A DNA stretch of 32,262 bases from an uncultured Clostridia bacterium (GCA_944381115.1 CALWJV010000010.1:1-32262), one strand, 5' to 3'. Shown: positions 9,390 through 17,333, counted from the first letter of the stretch. Numbers and translations: made by a program. Notes: generated by a model from the letters alone, not told the origin.

Positions 9390-9968
9390 TTATTTAATTT
9401 TATGATTGTAATAACTCGGCGCGTATTCGTAACGAGAACGAGAATGTCCTTTCTTCGGAGACAGCACACAATGAATGGCTTGTGCTTCCTCTTGTTGCTC
9501 ACCGATCTCATCGTTGATTACACCTTCAAATACAAGTGCACCTTGAGGAAGAACACTATCTTGATAAACTTCCGTCACTCTGTGATTGAATACGTGAATG
9601 TATTCGAATCGAACATACGGCGCGAGAGAACGAAATTCACGGTGAATCATTTCAGTTCCGACGTGCCGACGGACACCGATGTATTGCTTACACTTGGGGC
9701 AAATAATAATGTAATCGGCTACGCCGTTTTCTTCAAGCAAAGACAAAACCGTTTCGTTCTTCGCCACCGCGTCGCCGGCGAACATAATGTTCCTCGCGTG
9801 ACAAGCGGGGCAATCGAAAGTCGGAAGCTTGTACTTTTTCGGCAAGGTTCTTTGCTTATAATCCGCATTGACGATCTCATCCAATCGCTTCTTTCGGTCT
9901 GCCTCCGTCTTGAAATCTTTTTCAAACCTGCCTTTATCGGAGGTAAGATCGTATTTCTTTTGGGGCAT
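9390..9968 (-). CDS. Zinc-ribbon protein of unknown function, in lexA-like operon
   Basis: A 192-residue soluble protein. A Lys/Arg/Asp-rich N-terminal part (to about 45) is followed by a zinc ribbon with CPACHARN (about 53) and CPKCKQY (about 90), 34 residues apart. The rest has HRVTEVYQDS and a basic tail (SRSRYEYAPSYYNHKIK). I do not recognise the family. It begins three bases after the stop of the LexA-like repressor with an AAAAGGAGG site, so it belongs to the same autoregulated transcript and should rise when that repressor is cleaved. A role in the element's response to DNA damage is possible but inferred only from this linkage. Confidence 0.7.
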   Translation of the reverse strand: MPQKKYDLTSDKGRFEKDFKTEADRKKRLDEIVNADYKQRTLPKKYKLPTFDCPACHARNIMFAGDAVAKNETVLSLLEENGVADYIIICPKCKQYIGVRRHVGTEMIHREFRSLAPYVRFEYIHVFNHRVTEVYQDSVLPQGALVFEGVINDEIGEQQEEAQAIHCVLSPKKGHSRSRYEYAPSYYNHKIK

Positions 9969-9971
9969 CGA

Positions 9972-10586
9972 CTACCTCCTTTTCTTTAAGCGGTGCATCA
10001 CGCAGACCGCGACTCCTTGTACCTTCAGATCTCTCGGATAGATGTCGGGATAGGTTTCCTTATCCTTATTGCAGGAGCGAAGAATGTATCTTCCATTATA
10101 GACGACAAGCTCCTTGAGATTGTTAAGACCTTCATAGAGAGCCACAACGTAATCTCCGTCGCTTGCGGTGTTTTGCTTGCGGATAACAACGTAGTCTCCT
10201 TCGTTCACTCCTGCATCGATCATAGAGTCGCCCTTGGCGATCAGTACGAAGAACTCTCCCGTTCCGACTAAACTTTCGGGGAGACGGATATACTCGATGA
10301 CTTCCTCTGTTTCTTCTTCACCCTCGCCGCAGCGAACGTAACCGAGGACGGGAGCAGAAGCGTGACGCGATTCCAAATCAATACGCTTGGTAGAGATCGA
10401 CTTGCGACCGTTGTATTCAAGCTTACCGCTTTCCTTGAGCGAAAGCAGATAACGATGCACGGTTGCCAAAGCAATTCCCGTGCCCTCCGCGATGGTTCTC
10501 ACGGCAGGGATCTCGTTATATTCATTGTAATACTCGTCGATGAAATCAAGTATCACACTCTTTTTCGATTCGTCTTGTCTTCGCAT
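9972..10586 (-). CDS. LexA-like self-cleaving repressor
   Basis: A 204-residue regulator with a winged helix-turn-helix (VRTIAEGTGIALATVHRYL) and a C-terminal S24 peptidase domain. All parts for self-cleavage are present: a Cys86-Gly87 cleavage site in GYVRCGEG, catalytic Ser121 in AKGDSMIDAG and Lys158 in LNNLKELVV. It should therefore be inactivated by activated RecA after DNA damage, like LexA. The start at 10586 was chosen over the upstream ATG at 10604 because GGAGG lies four bases before it. Two operator-like repeats flank its promoter, which implies autoregulation. It is probably the element's own regulator rather than the chromosomal LexA; the boxes differ from the usual Gram-positive SOS box. 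Confidence 0.88.
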   Translation of the reverse strand: MRRQDESKKSVILDFIDEYYNEYNEIPAVRTIAEGTGIALATVHRYLLSLKESGKLEYNGRKSISTKRIDLESRHASAPVLGYVRCGEGEEETEEVIEYIRLPESLVGTGEFFVLIAKGDSMIDAGVNEGDYVVIRKQNTASDGDYVVALYEGLNNLKELVVYNGRYILRSCNKDKETYPDIYPRDLKVQGVAVCVMHRLKKRR

Positions 10587-10597
10587 AACGCCTCCGA

Positions 10598-10678
10598 GAA
10601 ACAAAATGTTTCAGTATTCAGAGTTATTATATCACATAAATTTCCCATTGTCAAGGGGTTAGTGAAAATATTTGTTTC
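10598..10678 (-). promoter_or_regulatory. Promoter and two operators of the LexA-like gene
   Basis: A perfect promoter TTGACA (10649-10654), 17-bp spacer, TATAAT (10626-10631) on the minus strand lies between two 15-bp palindromes with GAAA/TTTC ends: GAAACAAAATGTTTC (10598-10612) and GAAAATATTTGTTTC (10664-10678). Both are followed by AGTATT on the plus strand, so they share an 11-bp direct repeat GTTTCAGTATT. Their centres are 66 bp apart. Confidence 0.75.
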
Positions 10679-10694
10679 AGTATTTTTCAAAAGC

Positions 10695-10720
10695 AAGCGG
10701 TGAGCCGAGGCTCACCGCTT
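10695..10720 (-). terminator. Hairpin terminator after the tasA-like pseudogene
   Basis: AAGCGGTGAGC and GCTCACCGCTT form a perfect 11-bp stem with a 4-nt loop, placed between the end of the cargo genes and the LexA promoter. The T-run is short (GCTTTTG), so it may be partial. Confidence 0.6.
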
Positions 10721-10764
10721 TGATGTTTCCATAATCCTTTCCACTTGCATCAGCTTCCGGTGTT

Positions 10765-11701
10765 CTACTCAACGATTACGCCACCATTCGGAACATCGTC
10801 TTTATTCGCATACCAAACAACGTACTCATTGCCGTTCTCGTCAATTTTATGCTCGATACCGTTTCCGTTAATATCTTTTTGCATCTTGCCATAACCTTTA
10901 AATGAATCTCCGGTTGACCATTCTTTATCTATACTGTTATAGATAATCTCTTGCTTATAAACTACGATATACTTGCCAAGATTCGCCTCTGCTTGCGCTG
11001 AATAGTACAGGTATATATTGTACTTCGTCGAGCTCACCCATTCCAGAGTATAGTAAACATTCTGTGCATTAAGGCTCCCGTAAGAATTATTCAAGTTACC
11101 ACCAGCTACGGTATTATCTCGACAGAAAAGAACTCTGTCCGTTGAATCACACCAGTCTTTAAAAGTGTTCTTAACTTTCTCAAGATTAAGACCAAATTTT
11201 TCTCCATTAAGAACGAACTCTATTATTGCTGTCGCGTTAGTAGTTACATTATCGGTGTCTGTTCCGGGTTCTTCAAATGTCGGAGGAACTAACGAGAAGT
11301 TAAATTTGATGGCTTGTGCACCGGCAATGTCAGGAAGCTTAACGGTAAAGGTAATGGTTTTGCCCGGTGCGACACTTGATCCGAGCTTCAATTCGTCGGC
11401 GGAAATGTTCAGCGTGTAACTGCCTGCGGTATAGTTAACATAATAGTGAGTATCAACAGTAGGATTCGTAATAGAAACGATCATAACAGAGTCTTTCACA
11501 GCAGTAAGCGAGACCGTGGTATCTGAGTATCCCAAAATATGAACGCTGCCCTGCGTGTCTATATTATATATATAGGTCCGTGTGCGTAAAATTAACTTTA
11601 CCTGTTGCAGTTATCTCGTCAGTAGACTGTGCATAACCGACTCCGAGCATTAAAACAATAAGGGAGAACAGTATACAAACTAAGCCTTTTACTAACTTCA
11701 T
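10765..11701 (-). pseudogene. TasA/camelysin-like exported protein, frameshifted in a TA repeat
   Basis: The gene starts at 11701 with GGGAG upstream and encodes a signal peptide (KGLVCILFSLIVLMLGVGYA) followed by EITATGKVNF, the same pattern as the tasA-like protein at 15747. After about 45 codons the frame meets a stop in a run of TA dinucleotides (about 11569-11578). Two extra bases, or four fewer, restore one frame of about 311 residues, continuing with YNIDTQGSVHILGYSDTTV and strands typical of the family. The C-terminal third is an additional domain (FVLNGEKFGLNLEKVKNTFK to the end) that I do not recognise. The tract makes slippage or sequence error both possible. If in frame it would be a surface or fibre protein processed by the SipW-type peptidase. 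Confidence 0.75.
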
Positions 11702-11741
11702 ATACGTTCTCCCTTCAAAATTTTATCGTTTTAATCTTTCT

Positions 11742-12020
11742 TTAAGCTTGTGGTTCCTCCTCGATCTTGTCCTCTTCAACCTTGATCTCATAGATGTAGA
11801 TCGACCTCAATGTTGTCACAACAAAAAATCTCGTACAGGTTCTGTCCTCGTTTTCATACATGAAAACGGGCCGGTGAAGGGTATCTCTGATCTCCAAAAG
11901 CTCGGTAAACGCTTCTACTCGAATTACCTGATACCCGGACGTGTCATGATTCCCGGAGATAATTCTTAATAGCAATATTTTTAGTTCATTGAATAGTGAA
12001 AAGGATTTGGACTGCGCCAA
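11742..12020 (-). pseudogene. Remnant of a second DUF5305-like gene (C-terminal module only)
   Basis: The 92-codon frame encodes YQVIRVEAFTELLEIRDTL and MYENEDRTCTRFF, which match the C-terminus of the protein at 13404-14558 at about 28 of 51 positions. Membrane helices and the large extracellular part of the full-length gene are missing. The first codons are merely the terminator hairpin of the gene at 12033, and no ribosome site is seen. It is best read as what is left of a duplicated DUF5305 gene, implying that the fibre module once existed in two copies. Confidence 0.75.
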
Positions 12021-12027
12021 ATCCTTT
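12000..12027 (-). terminator. Hairpin terminator after the 448-residue tasA-like gene
   Basis: On the minus strand AAAGGATTTGG and CCAAATCCTTT form a perfect 11-bp stem with a 6-nt loop, right after the stop at 12033-12035. The T-run is short (CCTTTTCA). Confidence 0.6.
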
Positions 12028-12032
12028 CTTCA

Positions 12033-13379
12033 TTATTGGATTGTAAAGTTAACTTCCGTATCGCCGGTAGCGACGATATAATACGTTGTTGCGTTTGTAT
12101 TAAAAGAAATTTGTTTTCCTGTATCTGAAACAACTAACGTTGTGAGAGACGCATCAGAATATACGCTTATAGTTAAAAGTTCGCTTTTTTCAGTAGGTGT
12201 TATTGTTACCGTTCTATTTGCCTGAGCCTGATATTTAAAGTACGTTTTATCAGTAGAATCAGCAACTTCATCTACGGTTGCGCCAAGCGGGATATATATA
12301 GCGTTTTCTATAGATTTGCCCGGGCTTATATATTCCTCACCTTCTTCACAATCTTCCGCACGTGTAGGCATAAAGGTAGTTGGATCAAAAGCAGGATTTT
12401 TAACAATCACACTGCCAGCAAGGTTATTATCGTAAAATTCTGATTGAGCAGAACCTAAAACGGTTTTCTCGCCAACCCAATCATATACAGGGTTATTATT
12501 TTCATCTACGCCAACTGCTTTATAAACCAACTTAGTTCTATATATAGGGTAGATACGTTCACCAATAGGATAGTTGTTTTTCGCTTGCAAGATGTAGCTT
12601 TCTTCACCCAAGTCACAACCGGTTGTATAAAGATATTTAACGGAAGTATCTTCCGGCGGGGAATAAATCATAAACGAAAGATCTTTAGCATCGAATCCCA
12701 AAATCTGATTCATTTCAGCTTTGTCCCAAGCATCCATACTACCAAAAGTGTATTTTCCTCTATTAGCACGGTCGTTTACGTTCTTACTTAAAGATGAATT
12801 TTCATTATTAAGTCCTACTTCACTTCCCAAAATGTTGTCTATTAAGGTTTTATGATTTTCACCTACGACGTCATCGGGAAGAATTTCAGCACCTTCCCAA
12901 AAGCCAAAATAGAAATTAAGAATGGAGTGTAAACTTTCAGAAGTTGTTGACGTATAACCGTCCTTAAAAGCAAACGTTAGAGTAAACTCAAGAGTTCCAT
13001 TTGGTTCAATCTTTTGATTCTGTTGTAAAGTGTGGGTAAACGTAATGTTTGAATTGCTGTAAGCATCAACAATTCCGGCATCGTATACGACGCTTTTAAA
13101 AACATATACGTCTGAAGAATTATTATATAGCGTTATCGTTAGAGTTTTCGTGTCGCTGCTATTTCCTAAAACAACTTCACTATTTAACACGGTTGAAAAA
13201 TAAGTGTTAATGGTAACGCCTTGCGGTTCTGTAACGTCTGAAATGAACACGCCTTGTTGCATAGAAACCGTGATCGTAGCTTCTAAACTGATAGTAGAGC
13301 TGAGTTGTGCGTATCCAATGCCAATGAAAGCCGTAGAAAAAGAAAGCACTATGCCAATCAATATTTTTAATATTTTCAT
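12033..13379 (-). CDS. Large TasA-like exported protein with PPC-like C-terminal domain
   Basis: A 448-residue secreted protein. The signal peptide ends at FIGIGYAQLSSTISLEA, sharing the GxGYA and S/T-rich pattern of the two other TasA-like proteins, as expected for SipW substrates. Residues 40-165 form strand-rich modules like TasA/camelysin (KTLTITLYNNSSDVYVF, GTLEFTLTFAF). The middle part (170-350) is not recognised. The end, YFKYQAQANRTVTITPTEKS to the C-terminus, looks like a PPC-type beta-sandwich found on secreted proteins. There is no membrane anchor or LPXTG motif. AAAGGAGG precedes the ATG. It lies 24 bp after the DUF5305-like gene in the same direction. Role: probable minor fibre subunit or adhesin (inference). 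Confidence 0.75.
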   Translation of the reverse strand: MKILKILIGIVLSFSTAFIGIGYAQLSSTISLEATITVSMQQGVFISDVTEPQGVTINTYFSTVLNSEVVLGNSSDTKTLTITLYNNSSDVYVFKSVVYDAGIVDAYSNSNITFTHTLQQNQKIEPNGTLEFTLTFAFKDGYTSTTSESLHSILNFYFGFWEGAEILPDDVVGENHKTLIDNILGSEVGLNNENSSLSKNVNDRANRGKYTFGSMDAWDKAEMNQILGFDAKDLSFMIYSPPEDTSVKYLYTTGCDLGEESYILQAKNNYPIGERIYPIYRTKLVYKAVGVDENNNPVYDWVGEKTVLGSAQSEFYDNNLAGSVIVKNPAFDPTTFMPTRAEDCEEGEEYISPGKSIENAIYIPLGATVDEVADSTDKTYFKYQAQANRTVTITPTEKSELLTISVYSDASLTTLVVSDTGKQISFNTNATTYYIVATGDTEVNFTIQ

Positions 13380-13403
13380 ACGTGCCTCCTTTTTCTTTGA
13401 TGA

Positions 13404-14558
13404 TTAGTCTTTATTTCCCGTTTTGTGTTTTAGCATCTTACCAACGTTAAGTTTTACTACGGATGTGTTTTTATCCGTTATTTCTTCTTCAACCGCTATT
13501 TCGTACAAGTACAATACTTTTTCCGCCGTTGTAATAAAGAACTGAGAACAAGTTTTATCTTCGTTTTCGTACATTAAAAGAGGAGAGTGTACCGTATCGC
13601 GTATTTCAAGCAACCCCTTAAATGAACGAATCTTCAATACCTGATAGTTAGAAAAGTCGAAAGGAGTTAATATTTGTTGTATATAAGAATCGTAATTAGA
13701 AACTAATTTTTTAACTTTTCTTGCATAATCTATATGTTTGTCGATCGACAATATGATATAAAGCACAAGAATAATGATAGCGAGTAAATCTAAACACCCC
13801 AACACAATAGCGGATATTTTTAAATTTTCAAAAGAAGATATGTCTTTTACCATAATTTTTTGCTCTCCGGTGGGGACGGTTGTGGAAACCGACGGCGAAA
13901 CCACCGTATCCATTAAAGGTAGAGAAAGAGCAATCGTATAAACGTCTTGGTTATCGTTTTGGAAACTTTCGCACATACCGATTACGTGAACCGTCATTTG
14001 AACGAGTAAAACATTCTCAGTATTTTTCAAGTTATACGTTCTATTAAATTCATTCGCTTTTTTGTTGAATTTTTGATAATCAAATTCAACGAGTTTTTTT
14101 ACGTTTAGTTCATCGCCGCTGCTTTCAGACGTTTCCTCATACAAAACTTCGTAAAATGAATCGTAGATTTTTGTTTTGCTTGCCTTATCTTTTACGATCA
14201 GCTGAGCATCTATTTTATAATTATATTGAAAGTTTACGTTGTCGGTCTGCATTTTTACGTCATAAGAAAAGTCGGCAGTCATTTTGTTGATTAAAGATGC
14301 AACGTAAGCATGGCTACCATTCAAATATTTTTCTTCGTAAAAATCATTATCCGCCAAATACGCTCGATAAATAACTTTACCCTCTTCTGTATAACCCACG
14401 TACATATTTTTATTGTTATCAATAAAAAGCGTCGAAGTAATTATAGTGGCAAGAGTAAGAATAGCTACTACAACCGTTTGAATCCAAATAATTGTTTTAC
14501 GCTTGCTTTGATATTCATATCTTTTAATTTTTTCAAGCTCAGACACTGGTGTCTCCAC
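13404..14558 (-). CDS. DUF5305-like membrane protein of the SipW/TasA module
   Basis: A 384-residue protein with an N-terminal membrane helix (about 24-46), an extracellular beta-rich region of about 200 residues, a second helix (about 244-270) and a cytoplasmic tail. The tail carries the module YQVLKIRSFKGLLEIRDTVHSPLLMYENEDKTCSQFF, in which a short regulatory-looking domain is followed by a strand pair. This layout matches DUF5305 proteins, which occur beside signal peptidases in archaea and bacteria. The start is GTG; a second GTG at 14546 has a better spaced GGTGGAG and is equally likely. It is placed between sipW and the large TasA-like gene. It may help assemble or export the fibre; function is not established. 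Confidence 0.65.
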   Translation of the reverse strand: METPVSELEKIKRYEYQSKRKTIIWIQTVVVAILTLATIITSTLFIDNNKNMYVGYTEEGKVIYRAYLADNDFYEEKYLNGSHAYVASLINKMTADFSYDVKMQTDNVNFQYNYKIDAQLIVKDKASKTKIYDSFYEVLYEETSESSGDELNVKKLVEFDYQKFNKKANEFNRTYNLKNTENVLLVQMTVHVIGMCESFQNDNQDVYTIALSLPLMDTVVSPSVSTTVPTGEQKIMVKDISSFENLKISAIVLGCLDLLAIIILVLYIILSIDKHIDYARKVKKLVSNYDSYIQQILTPFDFSNYQVLKIRSFKGLLEIRDTVHSPLLMYENEDKTCSQFFITTAEKVLYLYEIAVEEEITDKNTSVVKLNVGKMLKHKTGNKD

Positions 14559-14585
14559 CCTTTCGATAAATGTTAAAATTGATTT

Positions 14586-15701
14586 TTATCCAAATAGCGA
14601 TCGTACCCAAAGTGTTGGGTATCCGATGTACTTGATTTTCAAATTTATAATTCCGACAATGTGTGCGTCGGTAATATACCCCGAGTCCATGCCCTCGTTG
14701 GCATCGCCCTTGGTATAATATCTCATTACACCGTTAATCTTTTTAATATCCACGACACGGTGAATGATCGTGGCGTCGTCTCTTTCAAATACGATGACCT
14801 GTCCGTTTTCAATATGCTGACCGTCGTAGTCCTCGTATATGATAACGTCACCCTTATCGATCGCACCCGCCATACTTTCGGTGGCGATCACAAGAGTCTT
14901 ATATTGAAACTGCGAGGATACGAGCATAATAAATCCCAAGGCTAAAACCATAAGAAAGCTCGTAATTGCCGTTTGAATACGCATGCTTCGCCTACTCACG
15001 ACGAAGGACTTGGGTGTATAGAGTGTATGTATCAAAAGCAAAACACCGATCGGCAAAAATATCCTTGCAAATGAAAGAAGCGAGTTTGACATTTGCGGCT
15101 TATACGGGATAACGTAGGGATAAAGAAAAAAGATCAGCTTATAAAAAATATTCGGAAGTGCACCGTATTTTGACGCAACGTAGTGGTAAAGAATGTTTGC
15201 GGCAAACGCGGGAATCAATACGAGTCCCAGCGTGTCCATAAAATACTCGAATTTTGTAAATGCGTTTGACTTGGTAAGCAACAAAATGTCAACAAGTACA
15301 AACGAAAAATAAGACAATACCGCGATAAGTCTATCCTTTTGAGCCAGCCATATACTTCTCGTGATCTCGACTGATATTGCGGTAACGGCGATTGGCAAGG
15401 CATATTTCCACAAAAATGACGGGAAGAATCCCGTCCTATAAAAGCCGAATTTGAGTCCCGACAGAAAATACGCCATTACCAAAATGACAGCAACTGCTCC
15501 CATAACGAGAGCGACCTGTCTTTTAGAAAGCTCTAAAACTGAGCGCTTTTTGATCAAAAAAAACACAATGAGGGCGGCAAGAAGCGAGAAAAGCGCTAAA
15601 AACACCGTCCTCGCCGCATCGTCCTTCACAAAACAAGCAAGAAGGAGAACGCTTAAGTAAGACGCTTCAGAAATATATAAAATCTTTTTATCGCAATTCA
15701 T
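14586..15701 (-). CDS. sipW: SipW-type signal peptidase I with large N-terminal membrane domain
   Basis: A 371-residue enzyme that cleaves signal peptides on the outer membrane face. The C-terminal catalytic part has the ER-type dyad Ser276 (ATESMAGAIDKGDVII) and His314 (TIIHRVVDI) instead of the bacterial Ser-Lys pair, plus the YTKGDANEGMD motif near 330-339. This is the hallmark of SipW, which processes TasA and TapA in Bacillus. Unlike Bacillus SipW (about 190 residues), some 230 residues of N-terminal sequence form about seven or eight membrane helices, an arrangement also seen in archaeal and clostridial relatives. AAGGAGG precedes the ATG. It lies 45 bp after the small tasA-like gene and 27 bp before the DUF5305-like gene, so they are one operon. 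Confidence 0.9.
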   Translation of the reverse strand: MNCDKKILYISEASYLSVLLLACFVKDDAARTVFLALFSLLAALIVFFLIKKRSVLELSKRQVALVMGAVAVILVMAYFLSGLKFGFYRTGFFPSFLWKYALPIAVTAISVEITRSIWLAQKDRLIAVLSYFSFVLVDILLLTKSNAFTKFEYFMDTLGLVLIPAFAANILYHYVASKYGALPNIFYKLIFFLYPYVIPYKPQMSNSLLSFARIFLPIGVLLLIHTLYTPKSFVVSRRSMRIQTAITSFLMVLALGFIMLVSSQFQYKTLVIATESMAGAIDKGDVIIYEDYDGQHIENGQVIVFERDDATIIHRVVDIKKINGVMRYYTKGDANEGMDSGYITDAHIVGIINLKIKYIGYPTLWVRSLFG

Positions 15702-15746
15702 ATGCGCTCCTCCTTGCTGTTTTATGAGTGAACTTAACTGATAGCA

Positions 15747-16247
15747 TTACGTCGTGGGAACAACAGCTTCAGCGTCAATCACGATTTCAAAAGTATCATT
15801 TGTGATATCTTCAACGGGCATTTGTTTCAAGGTGACCGTAATGGTTACTTCTTTGTTTGCATCTTTAGCGATTTCATCGTTAACTGCAATTCCTGCAATG
15901 GCCACACTGTAATAAGCAGAGTAGCTCGCGCTTGGAGTAACCGTAACATCAGTAATCTTGGCAATGAAATTCTCTGTTGAAGCGTTTTTAACTTTAGCCT
16001 TAATAGTTACGGAGTCATTCGCTTTTACCAATTTTGTTGCATCGACGGTAAATGTAAGAGTGTTGCCATTTGCCGTTGTTCCTATCTGACTGGTATTATC
16101 ATTTTCCCACTGAAGGTCGAAACCGGTCGCAGTAACGTTAACTGTACCTGTTGCGGTGATAGCATCGTTAAGCGCCGCATAACCTACGCCAAGGCAAAGA
16201 ACTGCTACAAGCATAATTGCAACAACTACAATTCTTCTGTTCTTCAT
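15747..16247 (-). CDS. TasA/camelysin-like surface fibre protein
   Basis: A 166-residue exported protein. The signal peptide (KNRRIVVVAIMLVAVLCLGVGYAAL) is followed by NDAITATGTVNVTA and a beta-sandwich of repeated strands (VTIKAKVKNAS, KEVTITVTLKQMP, FEIVIDAEAVVPTT), the plan of TasA and camelysin (PF12389-like). In Bacillus, TasA forms the main protein fibre of biofilms after SipW processing. The start at 16247 was chosen over the ATG at 16268 because AGGAGG lies eight bases upstream. It comes first in the cargo operon after tetR. With only one small domain it would be the main subunit if fibres are made. Fibre formation itself is inferred. Confidence 0.85.
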   Translation of the reverse strand: MKNRRIVVVAIMLVAVLCLGVGYAALNDAITATGTVNVTATGFDLQWENDNTSQIGTTANGNTLTFTVDATKLVKANDSVTIKAKVKNASTENFIAKITDVTVTPSASYSAYYSVAIAGIAVNDEIAKDANKEVTITVTLKQMPVEDITNDTFEIVIDAEAVVPTT

Positions 16248-16312
16248 AGCTTTTTCCTCCTTTCTCAAAGATTTATAGAAAACCGCTGAATCTCAGCAGT
16301 AACTATACGTTT

Positions 16313-16943
16313 TTATATCAGCTGCGAATCGCTGCCGATTTTTTCGGGATTTTTCAAATAGGTCACCATCATACCGTACAAAACATTAAAAATATGCGGT
16401 ATGTTGATTTCATTATTCTCAAGCACTCCATTATACACACGGACAGCAAAATCAAGCAAGGCGTTAAAAATGCTTTGCATGATGGCTTTCACATCCGCTT
16501 CTTCTATGAATAAGGGACGAAATTTTTCAACGATAGCATCAAAATGCCGCTGATGCTTTTCCAAGGATTCTCCCTTGAAATAAACAGAGTAATAATAACG
16601 AACGTAGTATCGGCAGCGATCCTCGTTTTTTAAGACAAATTGCCATGCCAAGAGAAAGAACTCATAAAGTTTTTCCTTTGTATGCTTTTCAAAGCCACCG
16701 ATTTTCTTCAAGCCCAATCGAATGGCGTCATACATTTCCATATCCAGGGTTGCAAATGCAGCCTCGTACAATGCTTCCTTGCTTCCGAACAAACGGTAAA
16801 TGTATACCTCGTTCATTTTGAAGTCCGGAATCGCCCTTGTAAAATGTCAGTTCTTTCGTAGTCGCTTTTTCAAAGCCGCCCTCGGCAATTAGATGGATGG
16901 CGTTGCTTATCAAAAGCGATCTGATATCTGATTCGTGTTTCAT
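16313..16943 (-). pseudogene. TetR-type regulator, single frameshift
   Basis: The first 30 residues after the ATG at 16943 (AAGGA upstream) give IRSLLISNAIHLIAEGGFEKATTKEL, helix 1 and 2 of a TetR DNA-binding domain. The frame is then lost near GGG at 16834-16836; removing one G joins it to IPDFKMNEVYIYRLFGSKEALYEAAF, the recognition helix and its follow-on, and to the all-helical ligand/dimer domain ending at 16313. Together this gives a normal TetR of about 209 residues. As it stands no functional repressor would be made unless the shift is a sequence error or is bypassed. It lies between the invertible promoter and the fibre genes, so its loss would matter for their control. Confidence 0.8.
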
Positions 16944-16997
16944 CTTGCTATTCCTTCGTTTTTTACGTCAAAATCGCAGCAACGGGACCTTAATGTC

Positions 16998-17017
16998 TTT
17001 GTAGCAACCGCTACAAA
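16998..17017. promoter_or_regulatory. 20-bp palindrome, candidate TetR operator
   Basis: TTTGTAGC-AACC-GCTACAAA is a perfect palindrome with 8-bp arms, located 55 bp upstream of the tetR start and inside the transcript from the invertible promoter. TetR-type repressors often bind such sites near their own gene. Confidence 0.5.
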
Positions 17018-17026
17018 AGGTGGGAT

Positions 17027-17050
17027 AAAAAATCTCCTTCTTACAAGGAG
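17027..17050 (-). terminator. Possible attenuator hairpin in the tetR leader
   Basis: On the minus strand CTCCTT-GTAAG-AAGGAG is followed by ATTTTTT, an intrinsic-terminator shape with a short 6-bp stem. It lies between the invertible promoter and tetR, so it could lower expression of the cargo even in the on state. Confidence 0.4.
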
Positions 17051-17076
17051 TGGGGGGCGGCTCGAAAGGTAAAAGC

Positions 17077-17099
17077 AACATAACGAGAGTTATGTGATA
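17077..17099. repeat. Left 23-bp inverted repeat of the invertible segment
   Basis: It begins AACATAACGAGAGTTATG and ends TGATA. It is identical, base for base, to the reverse complement of 17334-17356. Inside it, CATAAC-GAGA-GTTATG is a palindrome with an asymmetric centre, as expected for a tyrosine-recombinase crossover site with direction. Confidence 0.9.
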
Positions 17100-17133
17100 T
17101 TAAGTTTCTAATTTATCACCAAATATATATGAA

Positions 17134-17162
17134 ATTATATCACGATTTTCCACAAAAATCAA
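17134..17162 (-). promoter_or_regulatory. Promoter inside the invertible segment, pointing at the cargo
   Basis: On the minus strand TTGATT (17157-17162), a 17-bp spacer and TATAAT (17134-17139). Transcription would begin near 17127 and run through the left repeat to tetR at 16943, giving a leader of about 185 nt. In the opposite orientation it would run into the recombinase gene antisense. Confidence 0.75.
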
Positions 17163-17234
17163 TACTTTTCCGAATTTTATATTGGTTCCGGCAAATTTTG
17201 TAAATATTTTACAAAAAAATTGCATAGCAAGAAC

Positions 17235-17278
17235 GCCTTTCGTATATTATTTTGAAAAAATCAGACGAAAGGCTTTTT
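17235..17278 (+). terminator. Terminator inside the invertible segment, pointing away from the cargo
   Basis: GCCTTTCGT (17235-17243) and ACGAAAGGC (17265-17273) form a 9-bp stem followed by TTTTTG on the plus strand only. After inversion it would lie in the leftward direction and block read-through from the recombinase gene into the cargo. A weak rightward promoter (TTGCAT-17-TATATT, 17220-17248) overlaps its first arm. Confidence 0.65.
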
Positions 17279-17333
17279 GTTGCGCTCTTATTTTCCTTGA
17301 TTTTAACGGTTTACAAAAGAATTTTTAATTTTT

